Positions 27,189 to 36,089 of a stretch of DNA of 64,000 bases are shown here, piece by piece (within the stretch, counting starts at the first letter, position 1; the number at the start of each line of letters is the position of its first letter). Origin of the DNA: Danxiaibacter sp048498555 (lineage in GTDB: Bacteria > Bacteroidota > Bacteroidia > Chitinophagales > Chitinophagaceae); the NCBI GenBank assembly GCA_048498555.1, contig JBEHXT010000004.1, positions 186,001 through 250,000 on the forward strand, written 5' to 3'. The notes beneath the pieces were generated by a model. That model was not told where the DNA came from. It ran no database searches and saw only the letters and a program-made list of their open reading frames with translations. The translations under genes and the position numbers were made by a program.

Positions 27189-29002
27189 TAATCTGTCAGT
27201 GACTTTTCGCCTTTTATAGAAGCTGGCTCCAGAAGATGCAGGTCGAGAGCAACTATTTCGTTCGCGCCTTTCTTCAGCCAGGAAGCGGGGCAATACAAAC
27301 GTTGTTGTGGCCCGCGGTTCCAGTAACGTCCGAGGTTATGTCCGTTTACCCAAACAACGCCCTTTGCGTATTTGCTCATGTCAAAATAAGTATCACCGGT
27401 TTCATTTAATTCAAATGTCCCCTTAAAGAATATGCCATTCTTTGGCTCACTTACTTTTTGGGGTTTAAGGGATGCGACAAACTTTTCATCAACCGGTAAC
27501 AGGTATGTTTCCCAGCTCATTAAGGTCATGCCATTTAAGGTAACTCTGTCAGTGATCCCTTTGCGATCGATCATGTATTGTGCAAAGTTGATGTGGCCCA
27601 TTCCTTCAACTAAAATGTCCAGCACCGGTTCTTTGCTTTCTGTCTTGGGAAGTTTTACACTCCATTTGCAGCCATCGCGATAAATGGTATCGACAAATTT
27701 TCCATCTACAAAAACCAACGCGTAATCATGCGGCTCTGTAATGGTGAGTGTTCCGCTCTTATGCCCGATTAGCTTCGTCCTGTATAAAATAAATCCCTGA
27801 TTTTGATTGTATGCTTCTATTGGTTTTGGCTGTGGCGAAGCAATTGATTTTGGCAGGTTTTGCCACAAAGAGGTCAGCGGCTGCATTGTTATATCAGGAA
27901 CTGAAATTGCAGTTATTGCTTTGGGAACATCCGGTATTTTGTACGAAACATATTTACTAATCAGGTTTCTCAGCGCGTAATATTTTGGCGTTGCCTGGCC
28001 CTGCTCATTAATTGGCGCATCATAATCATAGCTGGTAAGATCCGGCTGATATTGCGTTGGCGAGAAAGCGTTTGCCCCTGCCGTGAATCCGAAGTTGGTA
28101 CCACCATGAACAACATATAGATTGAACGATTTTTTATGGTCCAGCAGGTAACGCACTTCTTTCAATAAACCCGTAGTGTCAGGCCTGGCCCATTTTTCAC
28201 CCCAATGTGTAAGCCAGCCAGGATAAGTTTCACTGCTGAATGATGGAACGTTTGGATTGCGTTTGGTTGCCTGCTTAAAATCGTCATCGCCAGAACCGCT
28301 ATCCAACCCTATTGCCGCACCGTCTATATTACCTGCTTCAAGCATGTAAGCAGTTGCGCCGTCGGCCGTATAGAAAGGAACATTTATGCCGTTCGCAATC
28401 CACATTTTACGCAATGTTTCCAGGTAAGTTTTATCATTGGCATAGCTACCATATTCATTTTCCACCTGCACCATCAAAATAGGCCCGCCATTGCTGCATT
28501 GCAGCGTAGCCACTTCTTTTGACAGGCGAGCCACGTATTTCTTCACGGCATCCATATAGCGTGAGTCCATGCAACGGATCTTAATATCGGGGATCTTTAA
28601 AAGGTAAGAAGGCAATCCGCCGAAATCCCATTCGGCACACACGTAAGGCCCGGGCCGTAATAATACCCACATGCCTTCCTCTTTACATATACGAATGAAC
28701 TTTGCGATGTTATGGTTGCCGGTAGAGAAATCAAACACACCTGGCGTTGTTTCCTGGTAATTCCAGAATACGTAAGCCGCAATCGTATTGCACCCCATCG
28801 CTTTCGCCATTTGAATACGATGGCGCCAGTATTCTTCCGGAATGCGGGCAGGATGCATTTCGCCACTGATCATTTGAAATGGTTTGCCATCTAGCAAAAA
28901 ATCAGTCTTACCAAGCGAAAACACATGTTTCTGCGAACGGGCTTCAGTTGATACAAGCACGATCAACAAGAGCAGGATTAGTTTAGTACACGAACATTTC
29001 AT
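27188..29002 (-). CDS. Secreted beta-galactosidase (GH35)
   Basis: About 604 aa. I take the ATG at 29002 (MKCSCTKLILLLLIVLVSTEARSQ signal peptide) over 29050 because a TAGGTTTG promoter box lies between them. GH35 motifs are MISGEMHPARIPEEYWRHRIQMAKAMG, GPYVCAEWDFGGLPSYLL, VQVENEYGSYA (acid/base Glu), SSETYPGWLTHWGE (nucleophile Glu) and the C-terminal jelly-roll WVNGHNLGRYWNRGPQ. It removes terminal beta-linked galactose. It is the first gene of the minus-strand saccharolytic series and carries a LacI-type operator upstream. Confidence 0.92.
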   Translation of the reverse strand: MKCSCTKLILLLLIVLVSTEARSQKHVFSLGKTDFLLDGKPFQMISGEMHPARIPEEYWRHRIQMAKAMGCNTIAAYVFWNYQETTPGVFDFSTGNHNIAKFIRICKEEGMWVLLRPGPYVCAEWDFGGLPSYLLKIPDIKIRCMDSRYMDAVKKYVARLSKEVATLQCSNGGPILMVQVENEYGSYANDKTYLETLRKMWIANGINVPFYTADGATAYMLEAGNIDGAAIGLDSGSGDDDFKQATKRNPNVPSFSSETYPGWLTHWGEKWARPDTTGLLKEVRYLLDHKKSFNLYVVHGGTNFGFTAGANAFSPTQYQPDLTSYDYDAPINEQGQATPKYYALRNLISKYVSYKIPDVPKAITAISVPDITMQPLTSLWQNLPKSIASPQPKPIEAYNQNQGFILYRTKLIGHKSGTLTITEPHDYALVFVDGKFVDTIYRDGCKWSVKLPKTESKEPVLDILVEGMGHINFAQYMIDRKGITDRVTLNGMTLMSWETYLLPVDEKFVASLKPQKVSEPKNGIFFKGTFELNETGDTYFDMSKYAKGVVWVNGHNLGRYWNRGPQQRLYCPASWLKKGANEIVALDLHLLEPASIKGEKSLTD

Positions 29003-29028
29003 GGTGACAAACCTATTATAAATGTTCG
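28991..29028. promoter_or_regulatory. Inverted repeat spanning the GH35 promoter and start
   Basis: CGAACATTT (28991-28999) and AAATGTTCG (29020-29028) are perfect 9-bp inverted arms separated by 20 bp. Between them are the minus-strand -7 box TAGGTTTG (29015-29008) and the GH35 ATG. It could be an operator or an RNA hairpin that hides the start codon. Confidence 0.45.
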
Positions 29029-29046
29029 AATGGCGATGCTTTTCAC

Positions 29047-29058
29047 GCAAACGATTGC
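29047..29058. promoter_or_regulatory. LacI-type operator upstream of GH35
   Basis: GCAAACGATTGC, about 45 bp upstream of the GH35 start codon and next to its promoter. It matches the site at 21507 at all but one base. Confidence 0.55.
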
Positions 29059-29061
29059 AGA

Positions 29062-29117
29062 ATACCTGATAGCTATCAGGTATCAGCTTTCAGGTATCGG
29101 GTATCAGCTGGCTGTTG
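29062..29117. repeat. Heptad array with a 22-bp perfect palindrome
   Basis: Units CCTGATA, GCTATCA, GGTATCA, GCTTTCA, GGTATCG, GGTATCA run in 7-bp register. 29062-29083 is a perfect 22-bp palindrome centred on AG/CT, joining the CCTGATA and AGCTATC unit types. Confidence 0.7.
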
Positions 29118-29250
29118 AGCTTTGGGAAGGATTACAATTTGAAACGCTTATCCTACTAATCTCGCAAGTGATCGAAGAAGTTCATTCGAGTGCATATAGC
29201 ATCAACTATTTCCCGCTCATATCTTAATAAGTAATAATTTCTTTATTCAA

Positions 29251-29322
29251 TAATCCTATCAATCCCCAAATCCCCCAATCCTGATCCAGACAAAATCCCA
29301 ATCCGGACAAAATCTCAATCCA
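29251..29322. repeat. AATCC/CCAGACAAA element, copy 2
   Basis: Degenerate tandem of AATCC, GATCCAGACAAAATCC and ATCCGGACAAAATC blocks. 29277-29298 is identical to 18593-18614. It lies just upstream of gldF. Confidence 0.65.
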
Positions 29323-29342
29323 AATGTTTAGTTTTGGCTCCT

Positions 29343-30062
29343 ATGTGGATGATTTGCAAAAAAGAATGGCAACAGTTTTTCGGCAGTCTTACAGGGTACA
29401 TAGCATTGGTCATATTTTTATTGCTGACCGGCTTGTTTCTTTTCGTTTTCCCAGACACCAGCCTGCTCGATTTTGGATATGCTTCTCTCAATGGCTTTTT
29501 TGAACTCGCTCCGTGGTTGTTATTATTCCTGGTGCCTGTTGTAACTATGCGCAGCCTGGCGGATGAATATAAGGCCGGCACGTTTGAGTTGCTTAAAACA
29601 ATGCCACTAAGTAATGCTTCCATTGTTTGGGGAAAAATAGCCGGCGCGTTTATCACAATTGCCATCGCCATTATCCCAACAATTATTTATGCATTCTCTA
29701 TTCAATCACTAAGCTCTGTAGGCGGCATTGATGTGGGCAGCACAATTGGCAGCTATGCCGGGCTTTTATTGCTGGGTGCAGTATTTACTTCTATCGGTGT
29801 TTGCGCCAGCAGCCTCACAAACAATACTGTAGTTGCTTTTATCGTTGGTGCTTTTATGTGTTTCATTTTGTATAATGGTTTTGAGGCGATCAGCAAATTG
29901 CCTGCTCTTGGTTCGGCGGGCTATTATGTTGAGATGATTGGCATTAAATTTCATTATCACAGTATTAGCCGTGGTGTTGTTGACCTGCGTGATATTATTT
30001 ATTTCGCAGGCATTATTGTTCTGTTTGCATTGATCACTCAAAGAATGTTGGAGAAGAGATAA
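29343..30062 (+). CDS. gldF: Gliding-motility ABC transporter permease GldF
   Basis: About 239 aa inner-membrane protein with six predicted helices. The start MWMICKKEWQQFFGSLTGYIALVIF and the segment TMRSLADEYKAGTFELLKTMPLS are diagnostic for the GldF/NosY ABC-2 permease family. With GldG and the ATPase GldA it forms an ABC transporter needed for gliding in some Bacteroidota; gldA is not in this window. ATG 29343 is chosen; TTG at 29334 and ATG at 29349 are also in frame. A TAGTTTTG box at 29329-29336 suggests a very short leader. gldG follows after 3 bp. Confidence 0.92.
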   Translation: MWMICKKEWQQFFGSLTGYIALVIFLLLTGLFLFVFPDTSLLDFGYASLNGFFELAPWLLLFLVPVVTMRSLADEYKAGTFELLKTMPLSNASIVWGKIAGAFITIAIAIIPTIIYAFSIQSLSSVGGIDVGSTIGSYAGLLLLGAVFTSIGVCASSLTNNTVVAFIVGAFMCFILYNGFEAISKLPALGSAGYYVEMIGIKFHYHSISRGVVDLRDIIYFAGIIVLFALITQRMLEKR

Positions 30063-30065
30063 GCT

Positions 30066-31817
30066 ATGAATTTTGTTCAAAGAATATTACGACAAAAATA
30101 CTGGTGGGTTGCCCTTATTATTTTTTTTGCAGGATTGATCTACGTTTCGAGTTTATTGAACTATCGACTTGACCTGACCGCTGAAAAGCGCTTCAGCCTG
30201 AACAACTCAACGAAACAATTGCTAGCGGATCTTGATTCAACGGTAATGGTAAAAGTGTTTCTTACAGGAGAACTTCCTTCCGACTATAAAAAACTTAGCC
30301 TTGCTACGGCAGACCTGTTGAATGAGTTTAAAGAACGAAGCCACAACCGTGTTCAGGTTATTTTTGAAAAGCCAGGAGAAGACCTGCCTGATAGCAGCAA
30401 GATGATGTTATACGATAGCCTTGCGCGTCGTGGTGTTGTATTTGAAAGAAGTGAAGATGTAACGCAATCCGGTAGTAAATCAACTCAGCAGTTGATTATT
30501 CCCTCCGCTCTAGTTTATTATAAAAATCTTCCTCCGTTTGCTGTTGACTTAAGAAGCAGCAGAAAAGTGTTCAAGAACTTTAATGTAATGAATGATGTTC
30601 CGCTGGAAGACAAGGAGGCCACGTTAAACTCTGCAGAAGCCTTATTGGAATTCAAGTTTGCCAATGCCATTGATAAACTTACACGTAAAGAAGTTCCAGT
30701 AGTTGCATATGCTGTTGGCAATGGAGAACCTACAGACCTGCGTGTGAGCGACCTTGGTGAAAGCCTGCGCAATGATTACCACCTGGGCATTTTTGATTTG
30801 AAGAAAGCCTATCCAAACCCAAAAGATATTAACGCTCTATTGATTGTAAAACCTCAACAACCTTTTACTGAGGAAGACAAACTCAAGCTCGATCAATATG
30901 TAATGCATGGCGGAAAGATCATTTGGTTTGTTGACAAATTATATGCTGAACTTGACAGCCTGATGCGCAGCCGGTCAGACTTTGTTGCTTTTGACAGAAA
31001 CCTGAATCTTGATGATCTGTTGTTTAAATATGGTGTACGTATTAACGGTGACCTTGTTCAGGATCTAAACTGTTCAAAAATTCCTGTGGTAGTAGGATAT
31101 AACCCTGACAACAGCCCAAGAATGCAACGCACACCGTGGCCATACTATCCATTTTTATCAGCGTACAACAATAACCCTATTTCCAAAAATCTTGACAGGG
31201 TATTGCCTATTTTTCCTTCAAGTATTGATACGGTGAAGGCTATAGGTATTCAAAAAACTATCCTGCTGGCCACCGATACAAATAGCCGCACGCTAAGTTC
31301 TCCCGCACTGGTTAGTTTAAATAGTGTTCAAACTGATGCAGACTTTCAATCGATGAATAAAAGCCATGTGCCTGTAGCTGTTTTGCTGGAAGGAAAATTC
31401 ACGTCACTTTTTGCCAATCGCTTATCTAACGAAGTAAAAGATAGCGTAGCTAAAGCGCTAGGGCAACCCTTTGCAGCACAATCTTCAGAAGAAGGCAAAC
31501 AGATTGTTGTATCCGATGCAGATATTGTAACAAATGCTGTAAGCAATACAAACGGGCCGATGGCAATGGGTATGATCCCAATGGAAAATTATCGTTTTGC
31601 AAACAGGGAATTTTTCCTGAACAGCGTAGATTACCTCGTAAGCAACAGCAAAATATTTGAAAGCAGAAACAAGGATTTCACACTTCGTTTGCTGGATAAG
31701 AGTAAAGTACAGGAACAAAAAACTTTCTGGCAGCTGGTCAATATCGTCGGTTCAATTCTTATTGTTATAATTATCGGATTATTCGCACAATGGAGACGGA
31801 AAAAAAATTACGCATAG
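30066..31817 (+). CDS. gldG: GldG, gliding-associated ABC transporter auxiliary protein
   Basis: 583 aa with one N-terminal helix (WWVALIIFFAGLIYVSSLL), a large periplasmic DUF4350/ABC-2 auxiliary type domain and a C-terminal helix (LVNIVGSILIVIIIGLFAQW) followed by a basic tail. The opening DLTAEKRFSLNNSTKQLLADLD is typical of GldG. It partners GldF, whose gene ends 3 bp upstream. Length agrees with the family. The stop codon lies inside a hairpin stem. Confidence 0.92.
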   Translation: MNFVQRILRQKYWWVALIIFFAGLIYVSSLLNYRLDLTAEKRFSLNNSTKQLLADLDSTVMVKVFLTGELPSDYKKLSLATADLLNEFKERSHNRVQVIFEKPGEDLPDSSKMMLYDSLARRGVVFERSEDVTQSGSKSTQQLIIPSALVYYKNLPPFAVDLRSSRKVFKNFNVMNDVPLEDKEATLNSAEALLEFKFANAIDKLTRKEVPVVAYAVGNGEPTDLRVSDLGESLRNDYHLGIFDLKKAYPNPKDINALLIVKPQQPFTEEDKLKLDQYVMHGGKIIWFVDKLYAELDSLMRSRSDFVAFDRNLNLDDLLFKYGVRINGDLVQDLNCSKIPVVVGYNPDNSPRMQRTPWPYYPFLSAYNNNPISKNLDRVLPIFPSSIDTVKAIGIQKTILLATDTNSRTLSSPALVSLNSVQTDADFQSMNKSHVPVAVLLEGKFTSLFANRLSNEVKDSVAKALGQPFAAQSSEEGKQIVVSDADIVTNAVSNTNGPMAMGMIPMENYRFANREFFLNSVDYLVSNSKIFESRNKDFTLRLLDKSKVQEQKTFWQLVNIVGSILIVIIIGLFAQWRRKKNYA

Positions 31818-31845
31818 CAGCCCACGATCTGAGCCACTATGCGTA
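31807..31845. terminator. Inverted repeat at the gldG stop
   Basis: TTACGCATAG (31807-31816) pairs with CTATGCGTAA (31836-31845). The left arm contains the last sense codons and part of the gldG stop. No long U-tract follows, so it may be a bidirectional terminator or a 3' stabilising hairpin between convergent genes. Confidence 0.5.
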
Positions 31846-31871
31846 ATAAATAGTTATGGGGATTTGTCAAA

Positions 31872-34800
31872 CTAATTTGATAGCTTGACAAATCTTCCTG
31901 AGAAAGTTTCGCTGCCTATTGCAACTGTTACAAAGTATGATCCACCCGACAGATTAGTCACATTCACTTTTTCATTCCAAATAGAAGCAGTCTTATCAGC
32001 ACCATTCTTTCTAAGCACAATTCTTCCGGACATATCCGCAATGTTAACAGTTACTTTACCTCTTGAGGCATTAATTATCGACAAATTCAACTGATCAATG
32101 GTTGGTACAGGAGACAATTTTAAACGCTGTGCTTTTGGTTCATTCAATTCCAAAGAACCGATGGATTCAGCATGCTGTGAAGCATTTGCGACGCGCTGTC
32201 CTGCGGATAGATTAACCGTAAATGTCACCGTCTGCGAACTGCTTCCGCCTTTATCCGTTACTTTAACGCGATAAGTATATGTGCCGTTTGTAAGATTGGT
32301 AATAGTAGTTGTTGACGAATTGGGACTTTGAATGATCGCATTCTTCGGCCCTGACATATAATTCCAAAGCCATGAGGTAATAGTGCGACCGGGAACAGTG
32401 TATGAACCCGAGGCATCCAATGTAACAGAAGAAGTGGTAACCGTACCCGGATTAACAATAACGGCTACAGGGCCGGTTGCTGCAGCCTGATTAACTGTTA
32501 CGGTAGCGGTAGTTGAATCTCGTTGCCCGGTACCATTCGATACAGCCAATAAAAACACATACGTTCCTGCGGCCATTTTGCTAACCTTAAACACAGGCAC
32601 AGTCTGGTTGCCTAAAACATATCCCGCAGGGCCCGAGACAACTCTCCAGTTATAAATTAAACCTCCGTTACTACTGGTTGAGGCACTACCATCTAATGCA
32701 ACTGAATCAACAGGAAGTGTAATAGCGCCCGGCGCACTTATCGCGGCGTGTACCGTTGGTATGACAGCAGGATTCACAACAACAGTGGCTGTAATAGAGT
32801 CTCGTTGCCCTGTAGTATTGTTAACAGTCAACATACACACATACGTTCCTGCGGCCATTTTGCTAACCTTAAACACAGATGCTGCCTGGTTGCCCAAAAC
32901 ATATCCCGCAGGGCCGGAAACAACTGTCCAGTTATAAACCAGCCCGCCATTACTACTGGTTGAGGCACTGCCATTTAACAGCACAGAATCAACGGGAAGC
33001 GTAATAGAAGCCGGCGCATTTATGACGGCATGTACCGTTGGTATGACAGCAGGATTCACAACAACACTGGCTGTAGTAGAGTCGCGTTGCCCTGTAGTAT
33101 TGTTAACAGTCAACATACACACATACGTTCCTGCAGCCATTTTGCTAACCTTAAACACAGATGCTGCCTGGTTGCCTGAAACATATCCCGCAGGGCCGGA
33201 AACAACTCGCCAGTTATAAACCAGCCCGCCATTACTACTGGTTGAGGCAATGCCATCTAACAGCACAGAATCGACAGGAAGCGTAATAGAAGCCGGCGCA
33301 TTTATTATCGCCTTCACTGTTGGCGTCGCGTTGTTAACCAATAAGCTAACCATCGTTGAGTCTGCCTGCCCGGCAGAATTTCTTACGGTTAGCCTGAATG
33401 AATATGACCCAGCGCTCATTTTTGAAACCTTGAGAATCGATGAAAATGCATTATTCAGTGTGTATCCTGACGGCCCGGAAAGCACCATCCAATTATAAAT
33501 TAGTCCTCCGTTAGTGCTATACGATGCGCTACCATCCAATAAAACGGAATCAACTGGAAGCGTGATAGAAGCTGGCGCATTAACAATAGCCTTCACAATT
33601 GGCGCAGCAGGATTGACAGTTACTGTTACTGTAGTTGAATCTTGCTGGCCAGTCGCATTTTTCACAGCTAATAAAAATACATAATTACCCGCCTTCATTG
33701 TTGTAACCTTTGCAATAGATGAGGTGGCATTGTTGATGCTATAGCCAGACGGCCCTGAAACGACCCGCCAGTTATATGTCAAGCTCCCATTACTACTAGA
33801 TGAGGAACTACCATCCAATAAAACTGAATCAACAGGAAGTGTAATAGAGGATGGAGCATTTATGATAGCTTTCACTGTGGCAAATGCTGGATTGACTGTT
33901 ACATTTACAGTATCAGAATCCTGGTATCCGTTAACATTTTTTACAGTGAGCATAATCTTATAAACACCTGCCTTCATTTTTTTAATCTTAAATACAGATG
34001 ATGAGATACTTTCTAATCCATACCCGGCAGGACCGGAAAGAACTGTCCAATTATAACTCAGAACATCGAAGGCCGCGGATGACGAACTTCCGTCCAATAC
34101 AACTGAATCAACCGGCAACGTAACAGAAGTTGGCCCGGTTATAACGGCATGAACAATTGCAGCTGCCGGGTTAACGGTAAATGTAACACGACCGCTTCCA
34201 CTTCCTTTGGAATCGCTGATTTTTACCTGAAACGTGTATGTTCCGCTTACCAAATTGCTCACTTTTGTGGTAGCATTGGTGTTATTTTCAATGATGTAAC
34301 CTTTCGGGCCCGATATGTAATTCCATTCAAATTTGGAGATTGTTCGTCCCGTACCAGTATAGGAAGCTGATGCATCTAATGTTGCCGAAGCTTTTGTTAC
34401 CAATCCGGGATTTCTTATCACTGCCACAGGGCCGGTAACAGATGCATTCTTTACCACTACAGACACAGTATCAAAAGATATATATTCTCTATTGTTCGAT
34501 ACTCTTAATACGAAATCGTACAGGCCGGCAGTTAGTTTTGATACTTTGACTATTGAGCTTCCTTGTGAATTAAACACATAGCCGGGGGCTCCATAACTGC
34601 ACCACCAATTGTACGAAGTGATTGTTCCTAACGGATCATAGGATCCACTGCCATCCAATGTAACGGAATCAACAGGTAAAGATATGGATGACGGCGCCTG
34701 AATTACCGCCAAAGGATTTTGACCCTGAACTGTTACAACTACTGCATTAGACGAGCCCGATACTCCTTTATTGTTAGACACCGTAAGTTGGACAGTATAT

Positions 34801-35837
34801 TTACCAGGAGATAACTTTGTAAGTGTTGCAACTGATGAAGTGCTGTTGTTAAGTTGGTAACCCACCGGGCCTGAAAGCACTTTCCATTGATAAGATATGA
34901 TGAGTGCACCGCTGTCTGTTGAAGATGCTGATCCATCTAACGTTATCGATTTCACTGGAAGTGTAACGGTGTCCGGCATCGAAATATACGGATACACATG
35001 TCTTGTTGCGGTATCCATTCCCCGGTTATACTGCAAGAGCCATTCGTATACATTTACTCCACGCGGCCTGAAATTAGGATCGAAAAGCTGAGTCCAGCTG
35101 TCATGTCCCTTAACTCCGAACGTGTCAAGCAAAGGTTGGGGATTCATTGGCGGGGTGTAAGCGCTGAGAAAGTCTTTCCACCAAACGGTATACGAATATG
35201 GTATAGTAGGATCCTGCGTGTTAGTGGCCAGCCACAACGGCACATTGGCGGCTCCAATGGTACTGGCAAGTACAGTATCACCTGTCCAGTCGCTGGAAGC
35301 AGCCACCATTCCCGCAATTGAATTTGCATTGCTCATTGAGGATGCGGCTGAGTATAAAATTCGCCCGGCTCCAAGGCTAAGGCCGGTTAAATAAATCCGT
35401 GATTCATCAATACGATAATGGTGCCTGATATAGTTCATCAGAATATTAAAATCCTGCGCAGTTTCAATAGCCGTATTCTGAAGCTGCGGCGAAATTACTA
35501 TGAACGAATAATTGTTACCGCCTGCGGAAATAGTCTTGGGAAATACACCATCCCTAATCTCTTTCGGGGGGCCGTATGTTAACACTAATTGCAGATCAGT
35601 TTGAGACCCGCTACCCCTTTCCGCCTTTCCATGAAAGAACAATAACAACGGATAAGTTTTATTAGATGTGGCATAATCTGCAGGAAGATACTCCCAGTAG
35701 CCTCCGATATTCGGAGAAATGGATGTAGTAATTGGCGTATGCGTTTGCGAAAATGTATTTAATGCAATCGTGAAGAACAAAAGAACAATCATTGCCTTTT
35801 TAAAATTCGGCAGGCACGTCACAGTCATGTTTGGCAT
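31872..35837 (-). CDS. T9SS-exported esterase with ten PKD-like repeats
   Basis: 1321 aa. Signal peptide (MIVLLFFTIALNTFSQ), then an alpha/beta-hydrolase of the polyhydroxybutyrate-depolymerase/feruloyl-esterase kind: YPLLLFFHGKAERG, nucleophile elbow GLSLGAG, NTQDPTIPY (Asp) and GHDSW (His). From about residue 290 there are ten ~90-aa PKD/K319L-like domains (pattern ITLPVDSVxLDGSASTSSNGGL..YNWRVVSGPAGY). The last ~75 residues are a type A sorting domain (LKLSPVPTIDQLNLSI...GGSYFVTVAIG). Probably a cell-surface or secreted carbohydrate esterase. Tandem paralogue of 36090-39497. Confidence 0.85.
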   Translation of the reverse strand: MPNMTVTCLPNFKKAMIVLLFFTIALNTFSQTHTPITTSISPNIGGYWEYLPADYATSNKTYPLLLFFHGKAERGSGSQTDLQLVLTYGPPKEIRDGVFPKTISAGGNNYSFIVISPQLQNTAIETAQDFNILMNYIRHHYRIDESRIYLTGLSLGAGRILYSAASSMSNANSIAGMVAASSDWTGDTVLASTIGAANVPLWLATNTQDPTIPYSYTVWWKDFLSAYTPPMNPQPLLDTFGVKGHDSWTQLFDPNFRPRGVNVYEWLLQYNRGMDTATRHVYPYISMPDTVTLPVKSITLDGSASSTDSGALIISYQWKVLSGPVGYQLNNSTSSVATLTKLSPGKYTVQLTVSNNKGVSGSSNAVVVTVQGQNPLAVIQAPSSISLPVDSVTLDGSGSYDPLGTITSYNWWCSYGAPGYVFNSQGSSIVKVSKLTAGLYDFVLRVSNNREYISFDTVSVVVKNASVTGPVAVIRNPGLVTKASATLDASASYTGTGRTISKFEWNYISGPKGYIIENNTNATTKVSNLVSGTYTFQVKISDSKGSGSGRVTFTVNPAAAIVHAVITGPTSVTLPVDSVVLDGSSSSAAFDVLSYNWTVLSGPAGYGLESISSSVFKIKKMKAGVYKIMLTVKNVNGYQDSDTVNVTVNPAFATVKAIINAPSSITLPVDSVLLDGSSSSSSNGSLTYNWRVVSGPSGYSINNATSSIAKVTTMKAGNYVFLLAVKNATGQQDSTTVTVTVNPAAPIVKAIVNAPASITLPVDSVLLDGSASYSTNGGLIYNWMVLSGPSGYTLNNAFSSILKVSKMSAGSYSFRLTVRNSAGQADSTMVSLLVNNATPTVKAIINAPASITLPVDSVLLDGIASTSSNGGLVYNWRVVSGPAGYVSGNQAASVFKVSKMAAGTYVCMLTVNNTTGQRDSTTASVVVNPAVIPTVHAVINAPASITLPVDSVLLNGSASTSSNGGLVYNWTVVSGPAGYVLGNQAASVFKVSKMAAGTYVCMLTVNNTTGQRDSITATVVVNPAVIPTVHAAISAPGAITLPVDSVALDGSASTSSNGGLIYNWRVVSGPAGYVLGNQTVPVFKVSKMAAGTYVFLLAVSNGTGQRDSTTATVTVNQAAATGPVAVIVNPGTVTTSSVTLDASGSYTVPGRTITSWLWNYMSGPKNAIIQSPNSSTTTITNLTNGTYTYRVKVTDKGGSSSQTVTFTVNLSAGQRVANASQHAESIGSLELNEPKAQRLKLSPVPTIDQLNLSIINASRGKVTVNIADMSGRIVLRKNGADKTASIWNEKVNVTNLSGGSYFVTVAIGSETFSGRFVKLSN

Positions 35838-36089
35838 TCTAAAATAGGTTTAAGAATTGAAAGGAAGTTGCGAAAGTAAAACTAATCTTTCACTAAATCA
35901 GCGGGTTTACAAATTTATAAATTACCCATTTGGAATACGGATGATTCGTTTTGCGATATAGAAATCCAAATAAGGCCAATTGGAGTTTGGGCGATTAAAG
36001 CATATAATTTAAAAGGGATAAATGTAACGGCACAAGCAACGAAGTAAACTTGCGACGTTTAAACGCGTGGCAATAGCGATTTTGAAAAT

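Noticed and set aside
32500..33900. Regular ~280-bp repeats that could be taken for a satellite or CRISPR-like array
   Set aside because: They are in-frame PKD-like domain repeats of one protein; units are too long and have no spacer structure.
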